A DNA stretch of 64,000 nt from Rhodoferax sp. (GTDB lineage: Bacteria > Pseudomonadota > Gammaproteobacteria > Burkholderiales > Burkholderiaceae_C), in contig VMTC01000010.1 of assembly GCA_013791765.1 (NCBI GenBank), positions 1 to 64,000 on the forward strand, in the 5' to 3' direction. Numbering within the stretch: position 1 is the stretch's first letter; each line of letters begins with the position of its first letter. Positions 8,793-17,678 of the stretch are shown here, piece by piece. The position numbers and the translations under genes were made by a program. Below the pieces are notes generated by a model. It saw only the letters and a program-made list of their open reading frames with translations, searched no databases and was not told the origin of the DNA.

Positions 8793-9290
8793 TTAATCGT
8801 AGCGGCTAAGAGCTTCCAGCCTGGCATGCGCCACGCCAGCGCGCAACATGTCGATTTGCCGGGCTGCTGCAAGGCTCAGGTCAGCCACACGGCCAGCGGT
8901 AAACGGACCCCGGTCATTGACCCGGACCCGCACGCTTTTGCCGTTTCGCAGGTTGGTCACCCGCACCATCGTTCCAAAAGGCAGCGTCTTATGCGCCATG
9001 GTCATCGCATTCGGGTTGAAACGCTCCCCATTGGCGGTCTTTCGACCCGTGAATTTGCTTGCGAGATACGACACCTTGCCTTCCCAAGTGTCGCTCGAGG
9101 CCGTAGTGGCTGCGGCTGCCTCGGTCACCGTGGCCACGTCGGCCATTGCCTCTGGCACGGATTGGGCGTGTGCCGTTGGCCCGGTGAGGATCAGGAGCGA
9201 GAACAGGCCGCAAGTGACGAATTTAGACGAAATAGATATCTCCCGTAGACGTGGGTACGTACCGCGAAGTTTAAGCAATTTTGGCAACAT
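8793..9290 (-). CDS. rlpA: RlpA-like septal-ring peptidoglycan protein
   Basis: This 165-residue exported protein has an N-terminal signal sequence (hydrophobic stretch [16 protein letters not shown]) and a C-terminal double-psi beta-barrel: [19 protein letters not shown], then [18 protein letters not shown], then VRVNDRGPF. These are the conserved RlpA lines with the Asp and His/Asn set of the lytic transglycosylase pocket. No SPOR domain is present, so it is a short version. The start at 9290 was picked because the signal peptide follows it; a start at 9374 is open but would place an odd extension in front. No clear ribosome site. Confidence 0.8.
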   Translation of the reverse strand: MLPKLLKLRGTYPRLREISISSKFVTCGLFSLLILTGPTAHAQSVPEAMADVATVTEAAAATTASSDTWEGKVSYLASKFTGRKTANGERFNPNAMTMAHKTLPFGTMVRVTNLRNGKSVRVRVNDRGPFTAGRVADLSLAAARQIDMLRAGVAHARLEALSRYD

Positions 9291-9410
9291 CCCGAAAAGC
9301 GCAACAAGCACCAGCGACAAGAACCTTGCACATGTACTGTAACGTGCTGGGCGGCCACTCGCCTTCAATAGCACCAGCCGATCACACTGGCTGCATTGAA
9401 ATTTCTATCT

Positions 9411-9457
9411 TATTGGCTTGAAGCCCCTATGGAATATAGGCCACTTGCTATTCATTG
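9411..9457 (-). repeat. Copy 1 of the ~45-bp dispersed repeat
   Basis: This noncoding copy reads, on the minus strand, ATAGCAAGTGGCC, then TATATTCCATAGGGGCTT, then a short AT-rich end. It matches the copies at 51405 and 52268 over its whole length with scattered changes. It lies 120 bp upstream of the rlpA-like start. Confidence 0.6.
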
Positions 9458-10203
9458 AGTAGTGAATCAAGCTTGCTTCAAGCCCCGCCATCTTGCTTTT
9501 TTACTGCTCCATCCCACTCGTTCCCGACGTCCTGCTGGAGCAGCCCGCCGGTGCGGCGCGCCATTGCAGTTGCTGCGCCTGAGCGACGACTCATTGGGTC
9601 TGCGCGATGCGATGGCGCAACACCCGCCAACCCGAACCCATGCCGATGATTCTTAAACGGCAATGCCGCTGAGCTCACGTTGACCGCAGCGATGAACTCA
9701 GCGCAGCGCCAAGTGATAGCCGCGCAAAACCAATGACGTCAAGCGCAGCGGCGCATGGCGTACCACGGCAGGCATCCATTTCGGTGAGTTCAAGGAAAAC
9801 CGGGTCGACCAGCGGGTCACAGGGCGCAGCCACTGGGTGGCTTGCAGAAACTTTTGCTTTTTATCCATGGTGTTAAATCCCTTCGCGTGCATCACATTAG
9901 CCCATTATTGTTGGCGGGTGTTGAAAACCTTGCATGAATGATGTCAAAACCCAGTCTGAAAAAGCCAAGCCGCATAGGCTACCCGGTTAGTGCCGAAAAA
10001 CACAGGCCAACCCAGCCCGCGCGCCTTGCACCGCGATCCCTGCGGTTACGTGCCACCATTTGTAGGACCAATGAATAGATTCTTCGATAAATCAGATGGT
10101 GACGCCCACCAAGGCTCATGCAATTCGCCGTTATATACTGTTCAGTTAGCCAAAATGGAACTGGATTCCGATTTATTCAACAACGCCGACGGAGTAATGT
10201 TCT
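9458..10203. other. Gene-poor region upstream of the histidine kinase
   Basis: Apart from the small candidate gene at 9698-9868, I see only short broken frames in this stretch. A plus-strand frame around 9560-9655 encodes LQLLRLSDDSLGLRDAMAQH, which has a natural composition and might be a gene scrap. No RNA gene, no CRISPR and no clear terminator. Confidence 0.35.
9698..9868 (-). CDS. Small basic hypothetical protein
   Basis: An ATG at 9868 preceded by AAGGGA at a normal distance opens a 56-residue frame, MDKKQKFLQATQWLRPVTRW at the start. The protein is strongly basic and Trp-rich near its N-terminus and ends in RGYHLALR. I do not recognise a family. The ribosome site argues for translation; the short length and lack of a known relative argue against certainty. 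Confidence 0.35.
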   Translation of the reverse strand: MDKKQKFLQATQWLRPVTRWSTRFSLNSPKWMPAVVRHAPLRLTSLVLRGYHLALR

Positions 10204-11313
10204 ATGTTGCCAACTGCAAATCCAGAGGAATCGCCCGAGCGCGATCTGACCGACGCCAGCCTGCGGGAGGAACGCGAAAAAGCCGATCGGGAGATGACTG
10301 CGAACCGAGTAGCCACAGAAAAGAATGCTGACGCGGTGGTAGAACATGCACGGGAAAACGCCGACGCTGTTCTGGTCGCGGCCCGCGAAAAGGCGGATAA
10401 AACGACGGACGCTGCCGCACCAAACGACGTGCAAAACGCAGTTGCTGAAGATCGGGAAGTCGAAGACGCAAAATTGCGTGATGAACGGGCTGCAGCAGAT
10501 ATGACTGTGCGCCGAGAGCGCGACGCGAGAGCCCACCTGCTGACGCGGCTATTGCCGCTTGAGCGCGACGCCACCGATCAGTATTTGCTGACGGAGCGCG
10601 CCGGCTCCGACGACGCACTCGCCACCAGGGACGATTTTCTCGGCATGGTCGCCCACGACCTGCGTGATCTCCTGAACGGAATCGTGGTGAGTTCGCAGTT
10701 CCTTTCCCAAAAACTTGAGAAGCACAGCGACCGCGAGCAGTTGTTGTTGGAGACTACACGTATCGAGCGCTATGGCGCGCGCATGAACCGCCTGATAGGT
10801 GATTTGGTTGATGTCGCCAGCATTGATGCCGGCAAACTCGCCATGCACACGTCTCAGGGCGACGTTGCCTTGCTGGTGGTTGAGGCTGTAGAGGCCCTTC
10901 AGATCACAGCTTCGGCAAGGGGCGTGTCCCTGGCGGTGCAGAATGTGCAAGATCATTGCCTGGCGGAATTTGATCATGATCGTATGCTGCAAGTACTCGC
11001 CAACCTTATAGCCAATTCGATCAAGTTCACTCCTAAGGGTGGCAGTATCCTCGTCCACTGCCAACGTGTGGGAGAGTCGATTGAATTTTGCGTGGACGAC
11101 ACCGGTGAAGGAATCCCCGCAGCGATGATAGAGGCCGTATTCGAACGGTTCTGGCAAGTCGGCAAAAGCGACCGGCGTGGATTGGGCTTGGGTCTGTACA
11201 TCTCGCGATGCATTGTGGAGGCCCATGGCGGCAACATTCGGGCCGAAAGTAGCCCGGGCCAGGGTACCCGGATGCTTTTCACGCTACCCATCAGTGCTGA
11301 GCAAACGCCCTGA
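10204..11313 (+). CDS. Soluble sensor histidine kinase
   Basis: This 369-residue protein lacks membrane segments. Residues 1-140 are a highly charged, probably coiled-coil region rich in Ala, Glu, Arg and Asp. The phosphoacceptor helix has the H-box MVAHDLRDLLNGI with His151. The ATPase domain shows the N-box (NLIANSIKF), the G1 box (DDTGEGIP) and the G2 box (RGLGLGLYIS). GGAG about ten bases before the ATG supports the start. No response regulator is adjacent, so it is an orphan kinase. It may work with the diguanylate cyclase/phosphodiesterase protein downstream, but that is only proximity. Confidence 0.85.
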   Translation: MLPTANPEESPERDLTDASLREEREKADREMTANRVATEKNADAVVEHARENADAVLVAAREKADKTTDAAAPNDVQNAVAEDREVEDAKLRDERAAADMTVRRERDARAHLLTRLLPLERDATDQYLLTERAGSDDALATRDDFLGMVAHDLRDLLNGIVVSSQFLSQKLEKHSDREQLLLETTRIERYGARMNRLIGDLVDVASIDAGKLAMHTSQGDVALLVVEAVEALQITASARGVSLAVQNVQDHCLAEFDHDRMLQVLANLIANSIKFTPKGGSILVHCQRVGESIEFCVDDTGEGIPAAMIEAVFERFWQVGKSDRRGLGLGLYISRCIVEAHGGNIRAESSPGQGTRMLFTLPISAEQTP

Positions 11314-11674
11314 AGCCGATTTTCCTTCGCAGCCAGTTTTTTTTGCTGACCTGATTTCCTCGAAGGCTCAAACCTTATTGGACAAGACTGCGCCTCGAAA
11401 TCGCGTGAGTGGGTAGCCAATTTATACCTGAAGACTCGGATTTGTGGCCAATGCAGCTGTCATCCATGAGTCGTTATGAACACACGGGCTGGTAACCAGT
11501 ACCAATGCCTTTCGCAATCAGCGACGGGTGGCAGGCAGATGACGGCTGCGCATCGTGCAGAACTCAATAGACCGATTACCGCGTTTTTTTTGACCCTTAC
11601 ACTAATGGTGTCTGGTCCGGGCCGACCTGTCAGGACCTGATGGACACCGGCGGCAATCATTATTCAGTCAACCA
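11314..11674. other. Intergenic region between the kinase and the GGDEF-EAL gene
   Basis: This 361-bp stretch contains no convincing frame, repeat or RNA gene. A promoter for the gene at 11675 should lie here, but I cannot point to a good -35/-10 pair. Confidence 0.4.
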
Positions 11675-14600
11675 ATGGCCATAGATCTGTTTCAAAAGAC
11701 ACTGCGCCCCTGGTTTTTGGGTTTGGCGGTTGCGTTTGCGGGTGTCACGGGTAGCGTGTTCCTGGCAAGGCAGCAAGCCGAGTCCACCGACCAGGTTGAA
11801 CAGGCACGCTTTGCCCAGGCGGCCATTTCCCTGACCGAGGCCTTGACGCGTCGAATTGACGCCTACACCGAAATCGCTTTTGGCTTACGCGGGCTGTTCA
11901 TCGTGAACCCGGCGCTCGATCGTCGCGCCTTTATTGACGCCGTGTCGCACCTTGATGTGGACACGCGCTATCCCGGCATCAAAAATATCGCATTCACCCG
12001 TTACGTCAGCGCTGCCGACAAGCAGAAGTTTGAAGCGAAGGTGCGGGCCGATACCTCCGTCGAGCCAGGCGGGTACCCGGAGTTTGCCATTCACCCGCCG
12101 GGGCAACGCAGTGAGTACTTCGTGGCCGACTACCTTTGGCCACTGACCGGCAATCAAGGCATTCACGGCCTGGACATCAGTGCGCAACCCGCGAACCTGA
12201 TCTCCATGCACTACTCACAGCGCAGTGGCCAACCGGTGGCGAGTGCCCCATTCGACCTGCTGCAGGAGACGATTGACCGAACCGGTTTCGTTATTCGGGT
12301 GCCGGTATTTCGCAGTCGCCAGGAAGCGAGCAATTTGCCGCATCAGGCTGCCAGTTTTCTCGGCTCGGTGGCCGTAACTTTGCGGGTATTCGATCTGTTT
12401 GAGCAATTGAAGCGTGACGGGCGTCTGCAAGGCCTTCACGTCCATCTGTCTGATCGCGGCTCATCTCTCGCTAACACGACCGCAGGCCTGAATTTGCCCA
12501 TGTATTTCACGTCGCCGGGCAGCGCCATCTCCAGCGCCAGCTACAGCCGAGAATTGAGTGTTTATGGCCGCAAGTGGCAGCTTGATTTTCAGCCGAACAA
12601 GTCCTATCTATCTGACGCCGAACGCAGAGCGCCGTTTCTGGTCGGTCTTGCCGGGGTTCTGATCTCGCTGTTTCTGGGCTCACTGGTGATGTTGCTGGCG
12701 CGCGGACGATCACGTGCACTGGCGCGGGTAGCGCAAAGTGGTGAAGCGTTGAGAGACAGTGAGGATCGCTGGAAGTTTGCCCTGGAAGGCGCAGGCGACG
12801 GTGTCTGGGACTTCAATCTTCAGACTGGCGAGTCTTTTTTCTCGGCCCGTTGCAGAGAAATCCTGGGCTATGACGATCACGCAGACGCGTGCAAGTGGAG
12901 TCAGCGTGTTCACCCACAGGATTGGCCCAGGGTGGCCCATGCCATTCAGGTGGAACTTGACCACCTTTGCGCCTCGGCGGCGGTTGAGTTCCGCATGCAA
13001 TCCAGAGAGGGTGGTTGGAAATGGCTGTTGGGTCGCGGTATGGTGCTCAGTGTGGATGGCACGGGGCGACCCCTGCGTTTGATCGGAACCAATACCGACA
13101 TCACTGAGCGCAAACTGACCGAGGAGTCACTGCGCATCGCGGCAACTGCCTTTGAATCACAGGAGGCCATTGTGGTCACTGATGCCAATATGGTGATCCT
13201 GCGCGTGAACCGGGCCTTTACGACAGTGACCGGCTATGCGGCCGATGAGGCGATCGGCAAGACGTCACGCATCCTGAAATCCGGTCGTCACAGCAAGGCG
13301 TTCTACACCGCGATGTGGGAGAGCATTGGACGCACCGGCTCATGGCAGGGAGAAATCCTGGACCGACGCAAGAATGGCGAGTTGTACGCGGAGTGGCTGA
13401 CCATCACTGCAGTCAAGGCGGACGATGGCACAGTCACCCACTACGTCGGCGTGCAGAACGACATCACGCAGCGCAAGGCTGCGGAAGATGAAATCAAGTA
13501 CCTCGCCTTTTACGACACCCTGACCAAACTCCCCAACCGACGGCTGCTTAATGACCGCTTGCAGCAGGCCCTTGCAAGCAGCGCCCGTGGTGGGCGACAC
13601 AGCGCGCTGCTGTTCATCGACCTGGATAATTTCAAGACTCTCAACGACTCGCAAGGCCATGACAAGGGCGACCTGCTGCTACAGCAGGTTGCGCAGCGGT
13701 TAAGCAGCTGCACCCGCGACGGCGATACCGTAGCCCGTCTGGGTGGTGATGAGTTCGTGGTGATACTCAAAGACCTGAGCGATACGGCAGCTGATGCCGC
13801 GACCCACGCTGAAATAGTGGGGGAAAAGATTGTCGTCACGCTCAACCGCCCCTACGACCTCGAAGGCCTAGAGCATCACAGTACGCCCAGCATTGGCGTC
13901 ACGCTGTTCAGCGACCAACGCGAAACGATCGAAGAACTGCTCAAGCGCGCTGATCTTGCCATGTACAAAGCCAAGTCAGCCGGGCGCAACACCCTGCGCT
14001 TCTTTGACCCGGAGATGCAAGCGGTCGTCAATGCCCGCGTCGCGCTGGAATTGAATTTGCGCGAGGGTCTGCGAGACGCCCAGTTTCTGCTGTATTACCA
14101 GGCGCAACTAGACCATGGCCGCATCACGGGTGCTGAAATTCTGTTGCGCTGGCAGCATCCCGAGCGTGGCTTTGTCTGTCCTGCAGACTTTATCCCCCTT
14201 GCAGAAGAGACCGGGCTGATTCTACCGCTTGGTCAGTGGGTTCTGACAACCGCCTGTGAGCAACTGAGTGTTTGGGCCAAGGATCCGCGAACGGCCTCAT
14301 TGACGCTGGCGGTGAATGTGAGTTCGCGCCAGTTCCTTCGGCCCGACTTCGTCAATCAGGTGCTGGCTACGCTGGCTGCAACCGGTGCCCAGGCCACTAA
14401 ACTAAAGTTGGAGCTCACTGAGAGCCTGTTGCTCGACAACGTCGAAGACACCATTTTAAAAATGAGCCAACTCAAGGCCCATGGCGTGGGCTTTTCGCTT
14501 GACGATTTCGGAACAGGCTATTCATCGTTGTCTTACCTCAAGCGCTTGCCGCTGGACCAGCTGAAAATTGACCAATCGTTTGTTCGTGACGTGCTTTCAG

Positions 14601-14797
14601 ACCCGAACGATGCTGCAATTGCCAAGACCATCATCGCGCTGGGCCAGAGCCTTGGTCTGGACGTCATGGCCGAAGGCGTGGAAACTGCAGCGCAGCGAGA
14701 CTTTTTGTTGAATGCGGGTTGCCACGCCTACCAGGGCTATTTCTTCAGCAGGCCATTGCCGCTAGCAGACTATGAGAAATTTATTGGGCTGCTCTGA
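11675..14797 (+). CDS. CHASE-PAS-PAS-GGDEF-EAL cyclic-di-GMP enzyme
   Basis: This 1040-residue membrane protein has a first membrane segment at about 12-32, a periplasmic CHASE domain (includes YPGIKNIAFTRYV), a second membrane segment at about 325-345, two PAS domains (about 365-490 and 500-620), a GGDEF domain and an EAL domain. The cyclase site is intact: LGGDEF at 689-694, and FIDLDNFK before it. The EAL motif reads EIL at 821-823, but the other phosphodiesterase motifs (NVSSRQF, LELTES, LDDFGTGYSSL, KIDQSFV, MAEGVE) are kept, so activity is plausible. It probably senses an outside ligand and sets the c-di-GMP level. Confidence 0.92.
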   Translation: MAIDLFQKTLRPWFLGLAVAFAGVTGSVFLARQQAESTDQVEQARFAQAAISLTEALTRRIDAYTEIAFGLRGLFIVNPALDRRAFIDAVSHLDVDTRYPGIKNIAFTRYVSAADKQKFEAKVRADTSVEPGGYPEFAIHPPGQRSEYFVADYLWPLTGNQGIHGLDISAQPANLISMHYSQRSGQPVASAPFDLLQETIDRTGFVIRVPVFRSRQEASNLPHQAASFLGSVAVTLRVFDLFEQLKRDGRLQGLHVHLSDRGSSLANTTAGLNLPMYFTSPGSAISSASYSRELSVYGRKWQLDFQPNKSYLSDAERRAPFLVGLAGVLISLFLGSLVMLLARGRSRALARVAQSGEALRDSEDRWKFALEGAGDGVWDFNLQTGESFFSARCREILGYDDHADACKWSQRVHPQDWPRVAHAIQVELDHLCASAAVEFRMQSREGGWKWLLGRGMVLSVDGTGRPLRLIGTNTDITERKLTEESLRIAATAFESQEAIVVTDANMVILRVNRAFTTVTGYAADEAIGKTSRILKSGRHSKAFYTAMWESIGRTGSWQGEILDRRKNGELYAEWLTITAVKADDGTVTHYVGVQNDITQRKAAEDEIKYLAFYDTLTKLPNRRLLNDRLQQALASSARGGRHSALLFIDLDNFKTLNDSQGHDKGDLLLQQVAQRLSSCTRDGDTVARLGGDEFVVILKDLSDTAADAATHAEIVGEKIVVTLNRPYDLEGLEHHSTPSIGVTLFSDQRETIEELLKRADLAMYKAKSAGRNTLRFFDPEMQAVVNARVALELNLREGLRDAQFLLYYQAQLDHGRITGAEILLRWQHPERGFVCPADFIPLAEETGLILPLGQWVLTTACEQLSVWAKDPRTASLTLAVNVSSRQFLRPDFVNQVLATLAATGAQATKLKLELTESLLLDNVEDTILKMSQLKAHGVGFSLDDFGTGYSSLSYLKRLPLDQLKIDQSFVRDVLSDPNDAAIAKTIIALGQSLGLDVMAEGVETAAQRDFLLNAGCHAYQGYFFSRPLPLADYEKFIGLL

Positions 14798-14857
14798 CAC
14801 GGCTTGAGCTGCGCGCTGTGGCTGGTGGTGGTGGCACCAGCCGGTAAAAAGCGTGGA

Positions 14858-15409
14858 TCATCGTGCCCCGTCAAAGCCCGCCCGTACGGCAGGATTGCCG
14901 TAGCCCGGTGCATGACTGTCTTCGCACGCCCCAAACTGCACATCATGCAATTGCGCCAGAAGCAGCATGGCATCGGCTGCATCCTGATGAAAGCCCAAAC
15001 GTGCACTCCCCATGCCGTCGCCGCCGTTCATGAGAAGTTTGTAGATGTAAGTGCTGCACTCCTTGTATCCCCACAACGTACCAATGGTGTGGGCCACACG
15101 CGGGTGGTGCATCTCGACAGTTTCCAATGCCTTGGCTCTTTTTTGCTCCGGCGTTTCTTCTTCCAGGGCCGCCGGTTCGGTCAAGCCATCATGCGAATCC
15201 GGGCCCGTGACAGCGCGTGCGCCCAACGCTTCATCCTCGCCAGGGGGCAATGGAACAAATTTTGAGTCCATATCGGCCAGTGCGCTATCCCACATTCCCC
15301 AGGCGGTATCAGGATCGTCTTCAATCACCTCCATGCCACGCGTCTTGATGCTGCCATCGGGCTTTGCACCATCCTTCGTGTGGTCTTTGGCACGAAATAC
15401 TTTGGACAT
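14858..15409 (-). CDS. Conserved hypothetical protein
   Basis: A 183-residue acidic protein starting MSKVFRAKDHTKDG. The start is supported by GAGGG a few bases upstream on the minus strand. There is no signal peptide or membrane segment. The C-terminal half has a compact, likely folded region (MHHPRVAHTIGTLWGYKECS, then FHQDAADAMLLLAQLHDVQFG). I do not recognise the family or function. Normal codon use and amino-acid composition argue that it is real. Confidence 0.65.
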   Translation of the reverse strand: MSKVFRAKDHTKDGAKPDGSIKTRGMEVIEDDPDTAWGMWDSALADMDSKFVPLPPGEDEALGARAVTGPDSHDGLTEPAALEEETPEQKRAKALETVEMHHPRVAHTIGTLWGYKECSTYIYKLLMNGGDGMGSARLGFHQDAADAMLLLAQLHDVQFGACEDSHAPGYGNPAVRAGFDGAR

Positions 15410-15575
15410 GAAAAAACCCTCATTTCAAATAGATGACTACAGCGAGCTCGACTGTGCCACAGCTTGACAGTGTCAAGGTAAAGATTGGAGTTGACGCGCT
15501 TGACCAATCCAATCGCGGTGCCTTGGGCTCGCGCGGCTCGATCAATATTGAGATATTGGACAGCCTGAACTTTGA

Positions 15576-15610
15576 AGTTCAAAGTTCAAAGTTCAAAGTT
15601 CAAAGTTCAA
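15576..15610. repeat. Five tandem copies of AGTTCAA
   Basis: The heptamer AGTTCAA is repeated five times without error in the gap between two divergent genes, about 135 bp upstream of the YdcH-like start. The same heptamer occurs twice in a row near 56443. The unit length of seven is not a multiple of three. It is the kind of tract that can slip in copy number. Confidence 0.9.
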
Positions 15611-15744
15611 TTGGCATTTGGCTCTATTGCCAGCCGAGGGGCCATTGCTTCTCATTGTTGGCCGCAGCGATCCCGATGGGTTAAAGTATGACCAGCCCGC
15701 TGAGATCGCTTTCTGAACTCACTGGCTCAACTCTAGGAGAGCTT

Positions 15745-15963
15745 ATGTTTCCTGAATTTCGCGAAGAAATCACCCAACTTAAAACCACCGACGGGCATTT
15801 CGCCCGTCTGTTTGATCAGCACAACGCCCTGGATCTGCAAATACAGCGCATGCAATCTCGCATAGAGGCCAGCACGCCAGTGCAGATTGAACTGCTGAAG
15901 AAAGAAAAGCTTCAGCTCAAGGACCAGATTCACGCCATTTTGAAGAAGGCTGCGCAAGCCTGA
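15745..15963 (+). CDS. YdcH family protein (DUF465)
   Basis: A 72-residue helical protein starting MFPEFREEITQLKTTDGHF. The pattern of FPE, LK, HF, LFDQHNALDLQIQRME-like and KKEKLQLKDQI is that of the small DUF465/YdcH proteins. An AGGAGA at 15735-15740 fixes the ATG at 15745 rather than the open frame that begins further left. The cellular role of the family is not established. Confidence 0.85.
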   Translation: MFPEFREEITQLKTTDGHFARLFDQHNALDLQIQRMQSRIEASTPVQIELLKKEKLQLKDQIHAILKKAAQA

Positions 15964-16151
15964 CCCAAGCAGGCCAGCATCACCGAGCCGTCGACTTCGT
16001 TTGTCAGCTCGGCTGCATTGAAACTGCGTCTGCCATGGATGTTCTTCAGTTCGAAGAGCTTGGAAAACCCACAATGACGGCAAGACAACTTGCAGACCCG
16101 AAGTCGTGGCAACTTCTGGTAAAGTTGCCGGCAACAACCTGAAAGCATACT

Positions 16152-16337
16152 TTGGCAACACCGAACTACGGATACGAAAAACGTCAGAAGGAACTGGCGA
16201 AAAAGAAAAAAAAGGAAGAGAAGCTCAAGCACAAAGCCGACCGCAAGGTGGGTGAGGGGGCCGAGGGTGAGGTGTCCAACGATGACGACGCAGCGCCAAC
16301 GACTGAGCCCGATGCTGAAGGCCCGGTAGCGTCCTGA
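16152..16337 (+). CDS. Small charged hypothetical protein, TTG start
   Basis: A 61-residue protein reading MATPNYGYEKRQKELAKKKK at its start, then a long Lys/Glu helix and an acidic tail. Short proteins with an MATPNYxxEKRQKELAKKKK-like start are common in Burkholderiales as I recall. The start codon would be TTG at 16152; no ATG lies near. It sits 105 bp upstream of rlmB on the same strand. Function unknown. Confidence 0.6.
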   Translation: MATPNYGYEKRQKELAKKKKKEEKLKHKADRKVGEGAEGEVSNDDDAAPTTEPDAEGPVAS

Positions 16338-16442
16338 GTCAATGCACTCAAAACGGCGGCACAGCGTGTTGATGCAGGCGGCTGCGTTTCATCAATAGAC
16401 AATGGGCCGCTTGACAGGCGCGCCAGTCGCGATAATCAAGCC

Positions 16443-17213
16443 ATGTCTTCAACCAAAGTCTTATTCGGCTTCCATGCCGTCGGCGTGCGTCTCAAAACCG
16501 CGCCCAAATCCATCATCGAGATTTATTTCGAGCCGACACGGCGCGATGCGCGCATGCGCCAGTTTCTGGACAAAGCCAATGAGGCCGGTGCGCGCCTGAT
16601 CGAGTCCGACAGCACCCGTTTGGCCAAGCTCTGTGGCGGGCACGGTCACCAAGGCGTGGCGGCGCGGGTGCAGGAACTGGCCCAGGTTCACTCGCTGGAC
16701 GAATTGCTGGAACAACTCGAAGCCGCGCAAGCGGACAAGCCGGTGGCCGAGCGCGAAGCGCCGTTGATTCTTGTGCTGGATGGCGTCACCGATCCCCACA
16801 ACCTGGGTGCCTGCCTTCGTGTGGCCGATGGCGCTGGCGTGCACGCCGTGATCGCCCCCAAAGACCACGCCGCCGGCATCAATGCCACAGTGGCCAAGGT
16901 TGCCAGCGGCGCGGCTGAGACCGTGCCCTACTTCATGGTGACCAATCTGGCGCGAACCTTGAATGAACTCAAGGAACGCCATATCTGGATCATCGGAACC
17001 AGCGACGTGGCACCTAAAACCATTTACCAGGCCGACCTCAAAGGTCCCGTGGCGCTGGTGCTGGGTGCCGAGGGCGACGGCATGCGCGCGCTGACCGGCA
17101 AAACCTGTGATGAACTGGTGAGCATCCCGATGCGCGGCGCCGTTGAGAGCCTCAATGTGTCGGTGGCCAGCGGTGTGTGTTTGTATGAAGCGCTGCGTCA
17201 GCGGCTCGGTTGA
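16443..17213 (+). CDS. rlmB: 23S rRNA (guanosine-2251-2'-O)-methyltransferase
   Basis: A 256-residue SpoU-class methyltransferase. The N-terminal substrate-binding domain starts [14 protein letters not shown]. The catalytic SPOUT domain has the three family motifs: [19 protein letters not shown] (about residues 115-135), [12 protein letters not shown], and [16 protein letters not shown] near the end. RlmB puts a 2'-O-methyl group on G2251 in the peptidyl-transferase P loop. The length is normal. The lipoprotein gene begins 60 bp after it. Confidence 0.93.
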   Translation: MSSTKVLFGFHAVGVRLKTAPKSIIEIYFEPTRRDARMRQFLDKANEAGARLIESDSTRLAKLCGGHGHQGVAARVQELAQVHSLDELLEQLEAAQADKPVAEREAPLILVLDGVTDPHNLGACLRVADGAGVHAVIAPKDHAAGINATVAKVASGAAETVPYFMVTNLARTLNELKERHIWIIGTSDVAPKTIYQADLKGPVALVLGAEGDGMRALTGKTCDELVSIPMRGAVESLNVSVASGVCLYEALRQRLG

Positions 17214-17272
17214 GGGCGGAACCGGTTCGCTATATCTCGCTTTGGTCTGTTTTTTCGGTTTTCAGAGGATAT

Positions 17273-17632
17273 ATGATTACTACTAAATTCAGAGCTGCTC
17301 GTGCTTTATTGGCGGGGGCTAGCGCCTTATTTTTTCTTACGAGTTGCACACAGGAGCAGCAAAACAAGATCAGCCGCGATATCCAGAACTGGACTGGAAC
17401 CAACGGCGTGCTGGAGGTCTATGCGGGCGACAAAGTCGTGCGTCGTTTCCTCAAGATTGACAAGCTCAGCACCGGCATGGGCACCGATGACAACAAGCCG
17501 CGTCCTTATCGCTATGGTTATGGCGTGTTGGACGAAAATCTGAATTTCGTGGCTGATCCCGGCGAGAAAAAGGTCTACTTCGAGATCAGTGACTACGGCT
17601 CCAATTACCTGTTCTTTGAGAGCCCGCGCTGA
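17273..17632 (+). CDS. Small lipoprotein of unknown function
   Basis: A 119-residue protein with the signal peptide MITTKFRAARALLAGASALF and the lipobox LTSC (Cys at about 25). The ATG at 17273 is preceded by AGAGGAT. The mature part (residues 26-119) has a short domain with VLEVYAGDKVVRRFLKIDKL and a C-terminus ending NYLFFESPR; I do not recognise it. Most of the signal-peptide coding sequence is a copy of the dispersed repeat, so the export signal appears to derive from repeat DNA. Confidence 0.75.
   Translation: MITTKFRAARALLAGASALFFLTSCTQEQQNKISRDIQNWTGTNGVLEVYAGDKVVRRFLKIDKLSTGMGTDDNKPRPYRYGYGVLDENLNFVADPGEKKVYFEISDYGSNYLFFESPR
17285..17335 (+). repeat. Copy 2 of the dispersed repeat, within a signal peptide
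   Basis: AGAGCTGCTCGTGCTTTATT followed by a G-rich middle and AGCGCCTTATTTT matches the repeat pattern of the other copies. It codes for residues 5-21 of the lipoprotein signal peptide. Confidence 0.55.
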
Positions 17633-17678
17633 TCAACGGCGTCAAACCCGCGCCGGGCCTGGTCCGCACCGTCCAGAC

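Noticed and set aside
9990..10331. A 113-codon plus-strand frame before the histidine kinase
   Set aside because: It overlaps the well-supported kinase start in another frame and has no recognisable domain.
14134..14143. EIL in place of EAL, as evidence of a dead phosphodiesterase
   Set aside because: EVL and EIL variants occur in active enzymes, and the other metal-ligand motifs are kept, so loss of activity cannot be claimed.
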